Below, piece by piece: positions 26,765 through 35,382 of a DNA stretch of 64,000 nt. The stretch is from contig NZ_NFJK01000012.1 of the NCBI RefSeq assembly GCF_002159845.1, forward strand, positions 1 to 64,000, written 5' to 3'. Each line of letters begins with the position of its first letter. The stretch's first letter is position 1. The DNA comes from Anaeromassilibacillus sp. An250. Lineage in GTDB: Bacteria > Bacillota > Clostridia > Oscillospirales > Acutalibacteraceae. Both the position numbers and the translations under genes were made by a program. Under the pieces are notes generated by a model. The model was not told the DNA's origin, did not search any database, and was given only the letters and a program-made list of their open reading frames with translations.

Positions 26765-28296
26765 CACAAGAATACAAATAATAATACGGCAAACAACAAG
26801 AACAGCACGCCGTAGAGCAATTTAATCCAAGGCAGCTTCCCGCGCGTCATTTCCGAAAGCTGCAACACCTGGGAACCGCGTTTTGCCAATAGGGTCAGCA
26901 GCAAAAGCGGCAGGGACATCGCAAGCAGATAGACCACAAACGCCAAAAAGACCGTCATGTCCCAGGCTGTCTGCCGCTGCATCATATAGATGATCGACGC
27001 CAAATAGAGCTGGCCCGTGCAGAGGAACTCCCCTACGGAGAGGACGATCCCCGCGATGAAGACCGTTCCCGTCAGGTACTTGCCGCCGCAATTCAAGGTG
27101 TTCTCCAGGTAATCGCGCTGGAATGCACGGAGCTTGGGCGGCAATTGGAAGCGGATCTTCCCATACTCGTTTTTCCTCGCCGCAAAGTAATCCATAAAAT
27201 TCAGGATCGCAAAGAACACCGCCAAAACTGCGATGAGAATTTGCAAAGCCTTTCCCACCGGGGAAAGGATGGCGCTGATCTGCTCAAATGCGGAGTACAA
27301 AACCGTCCCCAGCAGCAAAAAGGTCAAAAAGCGCGCGGTGATAAACGTCAAGCCCAGCTTGAGGATATTGGCATTTTTGGCCAGCAGCAGGGAAAACAAC
27401 AGCAGGAGCAGCGAGATCCCGCAGGGACTCAAGCCGTTCGCAAAGCCGGTGACCACCAGAAAGGCCCAATCGTTCCACCCAAAGCTCCCGGCCTGGGATT
27501 CCGGCACATAGTCGATGTCCTCCCAGTTCAGCGCTTCGCCGCTCATAATGATGTTCGGCATATTGGCGACGATGTCCTCATAGCCCTGCAAATAGCCATT
27601 CTGATAGAACAGGACCGGCGCTTTTTGCCGGTCCTCCGGCACGCCGTATTGGTCAAAGAACCAATGCGCCAGGGGCACGTTGTCGAGGGCGCTCATGTTG
27701 ACATAATTTACCTGCAAATTGGTGACCTGGTTCTGCTCCAACGCAAACTGCTTGTCCATATTGCTCAGGTAAACCTGCACCTTTTCACAGTCGTCACAGG
27801 CGGGCACATAGAAATACACAAAGTAAGAGCTCTCGGCCGGAACATTGCGGAAGCTCTCCAGCCGCTCTTCTTCCGTGCGCAGTTTTTCCTTTTCCTCCAG
27901 GATCACGCTGCGGGCCTTGTTTGTGATGTCGTCCACCCCAAATAGGCAGGTCCCATTCACATCCAGCATGGGAGGGGCCGGGGTGAACTCGTCCGTTGCC
28001 ATATCCTTGGTACGTTCCATGAAATCCTCATAGGCGTCCTCTTCAAAGACGTTCTTTAGATGGAATTCATATTCGTCCGGGGAGATCGCGTCCTCGATCT
28101 GTCCCTCCAGGGCGAGCAGGTAATTTTCCCCATCCTCACAGCTCTCGCAGGAAGAAAAATAGTAGTATGTAATTTGGATTTTATCCGCATTTCCTTGTTC
28201 TTCCGCCGCAAGTACAGGCAGGGGGACAACCCCTACCGCAAACAGCAGCAAAAACAACCCTATTGCAAAACGTTTTATACCCCTTTGCAATTCCAT
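26761..28296 (-). CDS. CcdA/DsbD-type thiol exporter with N-terminal thioredoxin-like domains
   Basis: 511 residues; ATG at 28296 after AAAGGAGGAGCGCT. After a signal peptide or anchor (residues about 8-31) come two extracytoplasmic thioredoxin-like segments, each with a CxxC pair: SCESC (C50/C53) and ACDDC further on. The C-terminal half has about six membrane helices of the CcdA/DsbD family, with the two redox cysteines in GLSPCG and GEFLCTGQ. It should carry reducing equivalents from the cytoplasm to the outside, for disulfide reduction or protein maturation. Having both thioredoxin-like domains fused in front of the CcdA core makes it self-contained, like DsbD but with opposite domain order. 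The client proteins are unknown. Confidence 0.85.
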   Translation of the reverse strand: MELQRGIKRFAIGLFLLLFAVGVVPLPVLAAEEQGNADKIQITYYYFSSCESCEDGENYLLALEGQIEDAISPDEYEFHLKNVFEEDAYEDFMERTKDMATDEFTPAPPMLDVNGTCLFGVDDITNKARSVILEEKEKLRTEEERLESFRNVPAESSYFVYFYVPACDDCEKVQVYLSNMDKQFALEQNQVTNLQVNYVNMSALDNVPLAHWFFDQYGVPEDRQKAPVLFYQNGYLQGYEDIVANMPNIIMSGEALNWEDIDYVPESQAGSFGWNDWAFLVVTGFANGLSPCGISLLLLLFSLLLAKNANILKLGLTFITARFLTFLLLGTVLYSAFEQISAILSPVGKALQILIAVLAVFFAILNFMDYFAARKNEYGKIRFQLPPKLRAFQRDYLENTLNCGGKYLTGTVFIAGIVLSVGEFLCTGQLYLASIIYMMQRQTAWDMTVFLAFVVYLLAMSLPLLLLTLLAKRGSQVLQLSEMTRGKLPWIKLLYGVLFLLFAVLLFVFLW

Positions 28297-28477
28297 AGCG
28301 CTCCTCCTTTGGCAGTGCAGCTTGAGACAACCTTCCCATTTCATTGCCATCATTCGTTAAAATAGACGAAAATCATTCCTATTATACTGAAAAAACACGA
28401 TTCTTTCAATCCTGTTTCGAACGATTCGCAAAAAAGCATGTAACGGTCACATATGCCACGCCTCTTGACCGCCGCAT

Positions 28478-28530
28478 GAAAAAACGGCCCCGTCTCGGGA
28501 ATCCCCTGGACAGAAGCCGTTTTCTCTTGT
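28478..28530 (-). terminator. Terminator of the second DUF6514 gene
   Basis: Minus-strand stem aaaacggc...gccgtttt with a T tail, past the stop at 28559-28561. Confidence 0.65.
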
Positions 28531-28558
28531 TGTGAACTTTTCCATCGGGTAAACCAGC

Positions 28559-28765
28559 CTAACACGCCGCCAAAAAGTCCTCCACTACATCCCACAGATG
28601 CACCGGGGAAACCTGGTTTTTGATCAGTTTGCGCCGCAAACGGGCGACTGTACGCCAATGGGTGGAAATATCATCCACACGCACATCCCCCATTTTTAGC
28701 CCATACGTCCGGTACGTTCCATGATCCGCATCCTCCTGCATTGAACAACAGATCGCGATCTGCAC
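28559..28765 (-). CDS. DUF6514-type small protein (second copy)
   Basis: 68 residues beginning MQIAICCSMQEDADHG. The GTG at 28765 is preferred because AGGGGAGGAG lies five bases upstream; an in-frame GTG farther out at 28786 would place that ribosome-binding site inside the gene. The pattern YRTYGLKMG, DDIST, VSPVHLWDVVEDFL parallels the protein at 26073-26276, supporting the same small Clostridial family of unknown function. Monocistronic, with its own terminator. Confidence 0.7.
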   Translation of the reverse strand: MQIAICCSMQEDADHGTYRTYGLKMGDVRVDDISTHWRTVARLRRKLIKNQVSPVHLWDVVEDFLAAC

Positions 28766-28877
28766 GTTCGCTCCTCCCCTTTCCACGCCATTGTATCACT
28801 GGGGAAGGGAGAAAGGCACGGAAGCCTGTCGAAGCGCTAAAATTCCGAAAATGATTTTCCGCAGCCCGATTCCTTCG

Positions 28878-29537
28878 CTATGCGCCGGCCTGTTCCTCTG
28901 AAAAGTGATCCACTTCCCATTGCAACTCCTGGAACAACTGAGCGATATGGAACCCATCCGCGCTGGCGTGGTGAATCTGTATGGTGAGCGGCATCACGGT
29001 TTTGTCCCCGCTGCGCTCGAACTTTCCCCACGTAAAAATGGGGCAGAGCAACTTCCCGTCGCCGTACATCTGCATGTTAAAGCCCCGATAGTGCAGCCAC
29101 GGGATGCATGAGACATAGAACCGGTTGGGCGGCTCCTCCTTCCACTGCGGGCCTTGCAGGGGCTTACTCTGCTCGATATCCAAGACCACCTGCCGGTAAA
29201 ACGCTTCAAACTCTGGGACATATTCCGTGCTGAGGCTGTAAAAGGAGGAATCCTCCTCCTGAAAGACCGTGTAGGAGGGGGAAACCTGCTTCCAGATGAC
29301 CGGTTCCCCCTCCGCATTATGCCCCATCTTAAATGCATCGTGCCGGTTGACCACGCGGCTGAGAAGATGCAGGAAGGACGGGAAGAAGCGAAGCCCCCTC
29401 TCCCGGCAGGCCTGTAGAAGCGGCGCAACGTCCACGTCCGCCGTCAGGGTCACCGCTGTGACCACCTGATGATAAAAATGGTCAAACGCCTCCTGGCGCG
29501 GCCAATCCTGCAATTCACGGATCTTTTGATATTCCAT
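28878..29537 (-). CDS. Chloramphenicol acetyltransferase-like protein
   Basis: 219 residues, the normal length of type A chloramphenicol acetyltransferases. The catalytic block is IQIHHASADGFHIA (about residues 188-201), matching the HHxxxDG motif whose second His is the general base; the fold-typical PNRFYVSCIPWLHYRGFN segment is also present. ATG at 29537 follows a CAGGAG site. Transfer of an acetyl group from acetyl-CoA to chloramphenicol is the known family reaction, but many chromosomal members of this trimeric family have other or unknown acceptors, so resistance should not be assumed. No mobile element is adjacent. Confidence 0.85.
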   Translation of the reverse strand: MEYQKIRELQDWPRQEAFDHFYHQVVTAVTLTADVDVAPLLQACRERGLRFFPSFLHLLSRVVNRHDAFKMGHNAEGEPVIWKQVSPSYTVFQEEDSSFYSLSTEYVPEFEAFYRQVVLDIEQSKPLQGPQWKEEPPNRFYVSCIPWLHYRGFNMQMYGDGKLLCPIFTWGKFERSGDKTVMPLTIQIHHASADGFHIAQLFQELQWEVDHFSEEQAGA

Positions 29538-29564
29538 GGTTTTCTCCTGTCACAAACGTTTTTA

Positions 29565-29624
29565 AAACAAAACCGGCGCGGCGGCCCGGGCCCTTCCTTG
29601 GCCGGGAACCGCCCGCCGGTTTCC
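29565..29624 (-). terminator. Terminator of the coiled-coil gene
   Basis: Minus-strand stem aaccggcg...cgccggtt with an inner GC-rich hairpin, followed by TTGTTTT. Confidence 0.65.
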
Positions 29625-29631
29625 AATGCGA

Positions 29632-30366
29632 TCAATACTGCGGGTTGATTCGGATCGCCCGCAAAACGTCCACAATGCTGCGGACTTTCTCCAGCTTTTC
29701 GTCCAACAGGTCGAATGCATCCAGGCGGGACTGCACCTCTTTTTGGCTGTCCTGCACCGTCTGTAGGCGCGGATTCGTAACGTTCTCCAGGGTGGCCTCC
29801 ACCTGGACCGTCTTCTGTGCCATGAGTTCCATGGCCTTTCGTTCCTTTGCAATGTCCTGGCGGATCGTCGCCACATCCTGCTCGATCCCGGAAGCAACCG
29901 TTTCCAGATTGGAAAGCATCTGCTTCACCGCCAAGAATTCCTGCTTGAATCCGGCCAACTCCTGACGCTCTGCCGCCACAGCCTGTTTTAATCCGGTCAC
30001 GTCTTGTTCCACACCGGTCACCAGTTGTTTTAGATCTGCTTCCGCCTGTTTTACAGCGGTAATGCCTTGCTTCACCGTGGAAAGATCCTGCGCAACGCCC
30101 ACCAGCTTTTGTTTAGAGTCTGCCGTCTCCTGCTTCACCGCGTTGATCTCCTGCTTCAGGGCGGTATTCCCTTGTTTCAGTTCCGTCAGGCTCTGCTTGA
30201 CTCCGACAAGCGTCTGGCTATCCGCCGTCACATCACGGCGGATCGTCGCCTGTTCCTGCCGGACGCCGGACAGATCCTGCTTCATGCGGGCCATATCCTC
30301 CCGGATCGGCTCCAGCTTTCGGTCCATCATCGTTTCAATCGCCTGCAAAAGCGAAGTTTCCGTCAT
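29632..30366 (-). CDS. Heptad-repeat coiled-coil protein
   Basis: 244 residues, ATG at 30366. Almost the whole chain is one coiled coil. From about residue 50 to 160 there are about fourteen consecutive seven-residue units with Lys-Gln or a close variant at the same two positions (LKQGNTA, LKQEINA, VKQETAD, VKQGITA, LKQLVTG, LKQAVAA, FKQEFLA), and hydrophobic residues spaced 4-3. No signal peptide, membrane segment or catalytic motif is visible. Similar regular coils occur in cytoskeletal, phage tail-fibre and DUF-type scaffold proteins, but no specific family is recognised. It follows ybaK by 34 bases and may be read through from the cysteine cluster. Confidence 0.75.
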   Translation of the reverse strand: MTETSLLQAIETMMDRKLEPIREDMARMKQDLSGVRQEQATIRRDVTADSQTLVGVKQSLTELKQGNTALKQEINAVKQETADSKQKLVGVAQDLSTVKQGITAVKQAEADLKQLVTGVEQDVTGLKQAVAAERQELAGFKQEFLAVKQMLSNLETVASGIEQDVATIRQDIAKERKAMELMAQKTVQVEATLENVTNPRLQTVQDSQKEVQSRLDAFDLLDEKLEKVRSIVDVLRAIRINPQY

Positions 30367-30400
30367 GGTTCCACTCCCTCTCATCCCATTGCCGCATCTG

Positions 30401-30892
30401 CTACGGCTCCACTGCAATCTCCGCCGATGTTCCATTCACCAAACGCAGCAGATCCTGCGGCGCTACTTCCACCTGCGCACCGATCTTTCCCGCACTGAAA
30501 ATGATGCTGGGAAAGGCCTCGCAGCTCTTGTCCACCACGGTGCGGTACAGCTTCTTCATCCCAATGGGGGAACATCCCCCGCGTATGTAGCCGGTCACCT
30601 TATTGATCTCGCTCACGTGGATCATCTCCACGGATTTTTCCCCCACGCTTTTGGCCGCTGCCTTGAGGTTCAATTCCTTTGCCACCGGCACCACAAAGAC
30701 GTAGAACGCGCCGGATGCCCCCTTCGTCACCAACGTCTTGAACACCTGCTCCACATTCTGGTTCAGCTTATGGGCGACCGCAACGCCGTCGATGGCCCCG
30801 TCTTCATGCTCGTAAAAATAGAATTTATACGGAACCTTTGCCTTGTCCAAGATCCGCATGACATTCGTCTTGTTTTCCTTTTCCTTTGCCAA
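30401..30892 (-). CDS. ybaK: Cys-tRNA(Pro) deacylase YbaK
   Basis: 163 residues of the YbaK/ProX editing family, which hydrolyses Cys-tRNA(Pro) and related mischarged tRNAs. The TTG at 30892 is chosen because AAGGGG lies eight bases upstream and it gives the usual family beginning (MAKEKENKTNVMRILD); an ATG at 30913 is the alternative. Recognisable blocks are VEQVFKTLVTKG, YVFVVPVAKELNLKAAAK with the active-site Lys, and VTGYIRGGCSPIGMKK, the strongly conserved glycine-rich loop. It lies directly downstream of cysS on the same strand. Since cysteinyl-tRNA synthetase and this deacylase are known to cooperate in other bacteria, the pairing makes functional sense. Confidence 0.92.
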   Translation of the reverse strand: MAKEKENKTNVMRILDKAKVPYKFYFYEHEDGAIDGVAVAHKLNQNVEQVFKTLVTKGASGAFYVFVVPVAKELNLKAAAKSVGEKSVEMIHVSEINKVTGYIRGGCSPIGMKKLYRTVVDKSCEAFPSIIFSAGKIGAQVEVAPQDLLRLVNGTSAEIAVEP

Positions 30893-31012
30893 TCGGAACG
30901 CCCCTTTTCTCATAGAAACCGCGCTCCCGCCGGCTTGGTTAGTCCGGCGGGAGCCGCTTTTCATCCCGGCGCCGCATGGCCCGGTTGTCCTCACCGGGCC
31001 GCAAAACCGGAT

Positions 31013-32422
31013 TTATTCCTCAACCTTCCATTTGACGCCCTGCGGCGTATCCTCCAAAACGATATGGCGCGCTTTCAGCTCGTCACGGATGCGGTCCGCG
31101 GTGGCCCAATCCTTATTTTTACGGGCCTCGTTGCGCTGCTCGATCAGCTTTTCCACCTCTTCATCCAGAAGCTGGTCGTCCTTCTGGTTGTAGAGCAGGC
31201 CCAGCACACCGGCCAGCTCGTTAAAGAGGTCCAGCGCATAGGCACACAGCTCCTTGCTGGGCGCGGAGGACGCATTCAGCGTGGAATTGATGTCCCTCGC
31301 CAGGTCAAACAGCGCCGACAGTGCATCCGCCGTGTTCAAATCGTCCTCCATCGCCTCGATGAAGTGGTCCTGGTATTCGCTGAAGCGGCGGCGAATCTCT
31401 TTCTCGCCCTCCTTTTCCCCTTCCGGGGCATTCTTCAGCAGGAACGCCAGGTTGTCGCGGCAATTGTACAGGCGCTCCAATCCCGCCTTGCACTGCTCGA
31501 TGACCTCCACGCTGTAATTGATGGGGCTGCGGTAATGCGAAGCCACCATCAAATAGCGGATGGGTTCGTAGCCGAACTGCGCCGCCACATCGCGCACCGT
31601 GAAGAAATTGCCGAGGGATTTGCTCATCTTGCGGTTATCGACGTTGATATATCCGTTGTGCATCCAGTAGTGCGCAAACGGCACCCCGTTGCAGCATTCG
31701 CTCTGTGCGATCTCGTTTTCGTGGTGCGGGAAAATCAGGTCCTGCCCGCCGCAATGGATGTCAATGGTCTCTCCCAAATAGTGCTTTGCCATGGCGGAGC
31801 ACTCAATGTGCCAACCCGGGCGGCCGTTACCCCACGGGGATACCCAGCTCGGCTCCCCCTCTTTGGCGGCCTTCCAAAGGGCGAAATCCATCGCATCCTC
31901 TTTCTCTTCGCCCACGGCGATGCGCGCGCCCGCCTCCAGGTCCTCCAGCGGCTGATGGGAAAGCTTTCCATAGCCTTCGTCCTTATGGGTGCGGAAGTAG
32001 ACGTCCCCATTGTCCGCCGCATACGCATAGCCCTTGTCGATCAAGGTGGCGACCATGCTGATGATTTCCTCGATGTTCTCCGTCGCCAGCGGATGGATCG
32101 TCGCCGGGCGGACATTCAAGCCCTCGGCGTCCGTCTTATACTCTTCAATATAACGCTGGGAGACGGTGAGGTAGTCGCTGTTCTCCTCATTCGCTTTGCG
32201 GATGATCTTATCGTCCACATCCGTAAAATTCTGCACATAGGTGACCTTCATCCCCCGGTACTCCATATAGCGGCGCAACACATCGAACACACAGATCGGC
32301 CGCGCATTGCCAATATGGATGTAATTGTACACCGTGGGGCCGCAGGCGTAAATTTTCACCTCTCCGGCTGTGATCGGCACAAACTCTTCCTTTTGGCGCG
32401 TCAGGGTATTATAGATTTTCAT
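31013..32422 (-). CDS. cysS: Cysteinyl-tRNA synthetase
   Basis: 469 residues, class I aminoacyl-tRNA synthetase. The HIGH motif appears as HIGN in [11 protein letters not shown] (about residue 37), KMSKS is intact in RKMSKSLGN (about 270), and zinc ligands are visible (C near 28 in YACGPTVYN; the GWHIECSAM cysteine; the [10 protein letters not shown] histidine). ATG at 32422 follows a GGAGGAACAAGGACA stretch. It attaches cysteine to tRNA-Cys in the cytoplasm. The gene has its own good promoter in the 128-base gap after cysE and may also be read from the T-box leader upstream of cysE. Confidence 0.97.
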   Translation of the reverse strand: MKIYNTLTRQKEEFVPITAGEVKIYACGPTVYNYIHIGNARPICVFDVLRRYMEYRGMKVTYVQNFTDVDDKIIRKANEENSDYLTVSQRYIEEYKTDAEGLNVRPATIHPLATENIEEIISMVATLIDKGYAYAADNGDVYFRTHKDEGYGKLSHQPLEDLEAGARIAVGEEKEDAMDFALWKAAKEGEPSWVSPWGNGRPGWHIECSAMAKHYLGETIDIHCGGQDLIFPHHENEIAQSECCNGVPFAHYWMHNGYINVDNRKMSKSLGNFFTVRDVAAQFGYEPIRYLMVASHYRSPINYSVEVIEQCKAGLERLYNCRDNLAFLLKNAPEGEKEGEKEIRRRFSEYQDHFIEAMEDDLNTADALSALFDLARDINSTLNASSAPSKELCAYALDLFNELAGVLGLLYNQKDDQLLDEEVEKLIEQRNEARKNKDWATADRIRDELKARHIVLEDTPQGVKWKVEE

Positions 32423-32471
32423 TGTCCTTGTTCCTCCCAGCTTTATTGTTCTGTGCGCTCCAGTACCCGTT

Positions 32472-32500
32472 ATTATATGGGATTTTTCGGAAAAATACAA
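32472..32500 (-). promoter_or_regulatory. Promoter in front of cysS
   Basis: Minus-strand TTGTAT (32495-32500), 17-base spacer, TATAAT (32472-32477), within the cysE-cysS gap. Confidence 0.65.
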
Positions 32501-32550
32501 GACGCATCGTGTCTTTTCCGCGCATTGGGCAGGGGCATTTTATCGAATGG

Positions 32551-33231
32551 CTATTGCGCACTCTTTTCGCGCTCCGGATGTTCCGAAGAACGGGCGCGCT
32601 CCTTTTCCAAAGCCTCCAAACGTGTCTGCAAATTCAGGCACTTGGCCTGCATCCGGCACAGCTCCTGCGAAACCGGGTCCGCCACATGCACCTGGTCGAG
32701 GCTGTTGGGCTTGACGCCGTTGATCCGCACCACGCGCGCGGGCACGCCGACCGCCGTGGCGTTGGCCGGGACCTCGTCCAGGACTACCGCGCCCGCGGCC
32801 ACGCGGGCGTTGTCGCCCACTTTAAACGGCCCCAGCACCTTGGCGCCGGAGCCCACCATCACATTGTTGCCTAAGGTTGGGTGGCGTTTTCCTTGTTCCT
32901 TACCGGTGCCGCCCAGCGTAACGTTCTGATACAGGGTGCAGTTATCCCCGATCTCGGTTGTCTCGCCGATCACGACGCCCATCCCGTGGTCGATAAACAG
33001 GCCCTTGCCGATGGTTGCGCCGGGGTGAATTTCGATGCCCGTCTTATGCCGGGCACGCTGGCTGATCCAACGCGCGATAAATTTATGCCCATGCTGATAA
33101 AACCAGTGCGCTTTGCGGTAAGAACGCACCGCTTTGAAGCCCGAATAGAGGAAATAGACCTCCCACCGGCTTCGCGCGGCCGGGTCCCGCTCCATGATGG
33201 AATCCAACTCTGCTTTTAACTGGTCAAACAT
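32551..33231 (-). CDS. cysE: Serine O-acetyltransferase
   Basis: 226 residues, catalysing acetyl-CoA plus L-serine to O-acetylserine, the first step of cysteine synthesis. The left-handed beta-helix repeats are visible (IHPGATIGKGLFIDHGMGVV, GDNCTLYQNVTLGGTG, GNNVMVGSGAKVLGP, GDNARVAAGAVVLD), with the catalytic His in FIDHG and the HPTLGN loop. The N-terminal helical domain is short, as in Firmicute CysE. A charged coiled tail (about 195-226) is extra. ATG at 33231. It is controlled by the T-box leader directly upstream, so shortage of charged tRNA-Cys should raise expression. Confidence 0.95.
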   Translation of the reverse strand: MFDQLKAELDSIMERDPAARSRWEVYFLYSGFKAVRSYRKAHWFYQHGHKFIARWISQRARHKTGIEIHPGATIGKGLFIDHGMGVVIGETTEIGDNCTLYQNVTLGGTGKEQGKRHPTLGNNVMVGSGAKVLGPFKVGDNARVAAGAVVLDEVPANATAVGVPARVVRINGVKPNSLDQVHVADPVSQELCRMQAKCLNLQTRLEALEKERARSSEHPEREKSAQ

Positions 33232-33261
33232 ACTTCCCTTGTCACCTGCTTTCCAAAACAA

Positions 33262-33530
33262 TAAAAAACCGCCCCCGTCCCCAAAGGGACGGAGGCGATT
33301 TTTAACCGCGGTTCCACTCCGTTTTCTATCTCGTTGCTGCCGGTAACGGCGGCTGCCGTGCGAGGATACTATCCTTTCCCCCCGCCTGCACTGCCGGTCT
33401 CTTTTCCGGCATCACGGACGCATTTCCCTCCGGCGCCCGCCAAAAGCGCTCTCAACCCATGGCGCTTTTTCTCTGTTGCAGGAAAATCCAAAGGTACTTC
33501 TTCCGCTCGCTGCATTTCAACCATACATAT
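33262..33530 (-). promoter_or_regulatory. T-box leader of the cysteine genes
   Basis: On the minus strand the hallmark T-box stretch ggagtggaaccgcgg (33306-33320) is followed by a terminator hairpin (cgcctccgtccc / gggacgggggcgg) and TTTTTT (33263-33298). Upstream, 200 or so bases can form the Stem I arms, including tgccggaaaagagaccggca. UGC triplets occur in this region and suit a cysteine specifier, but I cannot place the specifier loop with certainty. Known mechanism: uncharged tRNA-Cys binds and stabilises the antiterminator. Confidence 0.88.
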
Positions 33531-33542
33531 TCTGTACGTTTT

Positions 33543-33571
33543 ATTATATGCCGCTGGGCGGAAAATGTAAA
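33543..33571 (-). promoter_or_regulatory. Promoter of the T-box-cysE transcript
   Basis: Minus-strand TTTACA (33566-33571), 17-base spacer, TATAAT (33543-33548). Confidence 0.8.
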
Positions 33572-33706
33572 GAGAATGGGAAAGGAAACTTGAAAACGGT
33601 TTTCTTTGCAAAGAAAAGAGGTTTGAAACTTATAAGGTAACAGTTGACCCCACAATCCTAGGATTTACCTATTCATGCTACAGATTCAGAGAAATTTTGT
33701 TTCCCT

Positions 33707-34792
33707 TTATCCTCTGGGACTCACATCTATACGCAAACTCTTATAATCTGTTCCCTCAAAGCTAGCCGAATATGTGCCATCTCCATTATCGATAATCCCA
33801 AATGTCGGCGGTGCATAAGAACCAGCATACTTATATTTTACTCCATCATGGCTATAAGTTTCAAGGAATTGTTCAATCTGCTCCATAACCTCAGAACCGG
33901 TAGCCTGTGTTGTTCCTGCTGCAAAGGTCATCGGAATTGTCAAGCCGCTTTCCACGACTTCACCCGTTTCACCGATAGACACATTTACCAACGTCGCCGG
34001 TACATCCACGGTAATAAATTCCGGATCTACGCCGGTATCACCATGGTCGTACGGACCCTGATCCACCTGACGAGCCCAGACTTCCAGAGCGCCGTGATAA
34101 TGCTGGCCCTGGTATTCGTTGCCCGCCGTAGACGGCAGGTATCCGCCGATGATGTATGTAACCTCTTCGCCGGCGCCGATGAAATCGGTGGGGTCATAGC
34201 AGATCTTCTCGTTAGAGGTGGCCGTTTCCTTGTTGAGGTTGATGTTCTCCAAACGCGTCCAAGTATCCCCATCCTTCTTATAGACAAAAATCTTGAGCGC
34301 GTCTTCGAGCGTATTTGCACATGGCTTATCCGGGTACTGATTCTGGTCGATCTCATACTTGTTGTCGCCATAGAGCACCGGCTCTGTGTCGTTGCCAGCC
34401 GTCGCATTCATGCCGAGATGAATATAGATCGGCAGGGTGCCCCGGTTCTCAATATGGACCGGGCGGAAATAGATCGGCAGATTATCCTCGGGATAATTTT
34501 CCGGGTCCTGGTTGTTGTTTTCCAGATTGTTGACGTCGCCGGACTCCACCAGTTCCTTATCAAAATTATCAAGGAGCATCGGGCGGAGATTCTTAAACTC
34601 CATCGGCTTCGTGGTCGTAAAGTTTCCGTTCTCCGGGTCTGGATTTACTTCAATATCCAGAATACCAGCGGAAAAATTACCAGCCACTTTTTCCGTGTCA
34701 GTAAACCAGGCCATGGTTCCGCCTGCCAGCAGGCAGAAGACCAAAACCAAGGAGAGCGCCGACAGGACGATCCTCTTTTTATTGGCTTTCAT
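33707..34792 (-). CDS. TasA/camelysin-type secreted matrix protein
   Basis: 361 residues; ATG at 34792 after AAGGAGG. The N-terminus is the SipW-type signal peptide of the TasA family (ALSLVLVFCLLAGGTMAWFTDTEKVAGNF is the characteristic region, residues about 12-40). The mature part has the family's jelly-roll-like blocks, e.g. PVHIENRGTLPIYIHLGM and IGAGEEVTYIIGGYLPS. TasA-family proteins are secreted and form biofilm fibres after cleavage by a SipW-type signal peptidase; no sipW gene lies in the window. It is divergent from an XRE regulator, echoing the SinR-tasA relation of Bacillus, which is suggestive only. The C-terminal 100 residues are not recognised. Confidence 0.8.
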   Translation of the reverse strand: MKANKKRIVLSALSLVLVFCLLAGGTMAWFTDTEKVAGNFSAGILDIEVNPDPENGNFTTTKPMEFKNLRPMLLDNFDKELVESGDVNNLENNNQDPENYPEDNLPIYFRPVHIENRGTLPIYIHLGMNATAGNDTEPVLYGDNKYEIDQNQYPDKPCANTLEDALKIFVYKKDGDTWTRLENINLNKETATSNEKICYDPTDFIGAGEEVTYIIGGYLPSTAGNEYQGQHYHGALEVWARQVDQGPYDHGDTGVDPEFITVDVPATLVNVSIGETGEVVESGLTIPMTFAAGTTQATGSEVMEQIEQFLETYSHDGVKYKYAGSYAPPTFGIIDNGDGTYSASFEGTDYKSLRIDVSPRG

Positions 34793-34859
34793 GTTTTTTC
34801 CTCCTTTTTCTCGGATTATGGGGGCGCGGTAACCCATAAGTTTCTTCCGGATTATTTAA

Positions 34860-34888
34860 ATGATACCGCAGGATTTTATGAGTGTCAA
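34860..34888 (-). promoter_or_regulatory. Promoter of the TasA-like gene
   Basis: Minus-strand TTGACA (34883-34888), 17-base spacer, TATCAT (34860-34865). A TTATGA...TCATAA inverted repeat spans the -35 region and could be an operator. Confidence 0.75.
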
Positions 34889-34917
34889 GAAAAATTCATA
34901 AGATTTCTTTCATTTAA

Positions 34918-34945
34918 TTGTATAAAACCATAAAAAATTTATAAT
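34918..34945 (+). promoter_or_regulatory. Promoter of the XRE regulator gene
   Basis: TTGTAT (34918-34923), 16-base spacer, TATAAT (34940-34945). Divergent from the TasA-like gene promoter with only about 30 bases between. Confidence 0.6.
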
Positions 34946-34992
34946 ATTTATAAGCATGAACAAACAAAATTGCATATACAAAGGGGGAAACC

Positions 34993-35337
34993 ATGTTAGG
35001 AGAAAGGCTCCAGGAACTTCGCAAGGATCACGGCCTTTCCCAGCAGGATTTAGCGGATAAACTCAACGTATCCATCCATACAATTTCTTCATACGAGCGA
35101 AACCGCAGCGTTCCGGATGACACAATGAAAATGGAAATCGCAAAACTATTCGATATATCGCTTGACTACCTGCTTGGTTTGGTGGATGAACCTTATTCGT
35201 TCCATAGGGCAGAAAACTGTATGCTTCTGCCCGCCGAATTTGAGGATGCAGAGAAAAAAGAGCTCCGCGAATACATCGCTTTCCTGCGATTTAAGCGTGC
35301 GCGAAAGAAGCAGAAAAAGCAATCCCGAAAAACGTAA
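34993..35337 (+). CDS. XRE-family transcriptional regulator
   Basis: 114 residues. The N-terminal Cro/CI helix-turn-helix covers residues 3-58 (LGERLQELRKDHGLSQQDLA, then HTISSYERNRSVPDD, LFDISLDYLLGLVDE). A short C-terminal acidic helix (EFEDAEKKELREYIAFLR) is followed by a very basic tail (KRARKKQKKQSRK). This C-terminal helix resembles the oligomerisation segment of SinR-like regulators. ATG follows AAAGGGGG. It is the only plus-strand gene in a long minus-strand stretch, and the divergent layout suggests it controls itself and the TasA-like gene; this is inference. Confidence 0.88.
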   Translation: MLGERLQELRKDHGLSQQDLADKLNVSIHTISSYERNRSVPDDTMKMEIAKLFDISLDYLLGLVDEPYSFHRAENCMLLPAEFEDAEKKELREYIAFLRFKRARKKQKKQSRKT

Positions 35338-35376
35338 AAGGCCACGGAATGCAACAAGTGCGTCCGCGGCCTTTTG
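35334..35376. terminator. Terminator between the XRE and pgsA genes
   Basis: Stem aaaaggcc(a)cgga...tccgcggcctttt with T/A runs on both sides; it can serve both convergent genes. Confidence 0.8.
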
Positions 35377-35382
35377 TTTTCC

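Noticed and set aside
28878-29537. Chloramphenicol acetyltransferase as evidence of a resistance island
   Set aside because: No transposase, integrase or other resistance gene is adjacent and the base composition is like its neighbours; it may be a chromosomal acetyltransferase of another role.
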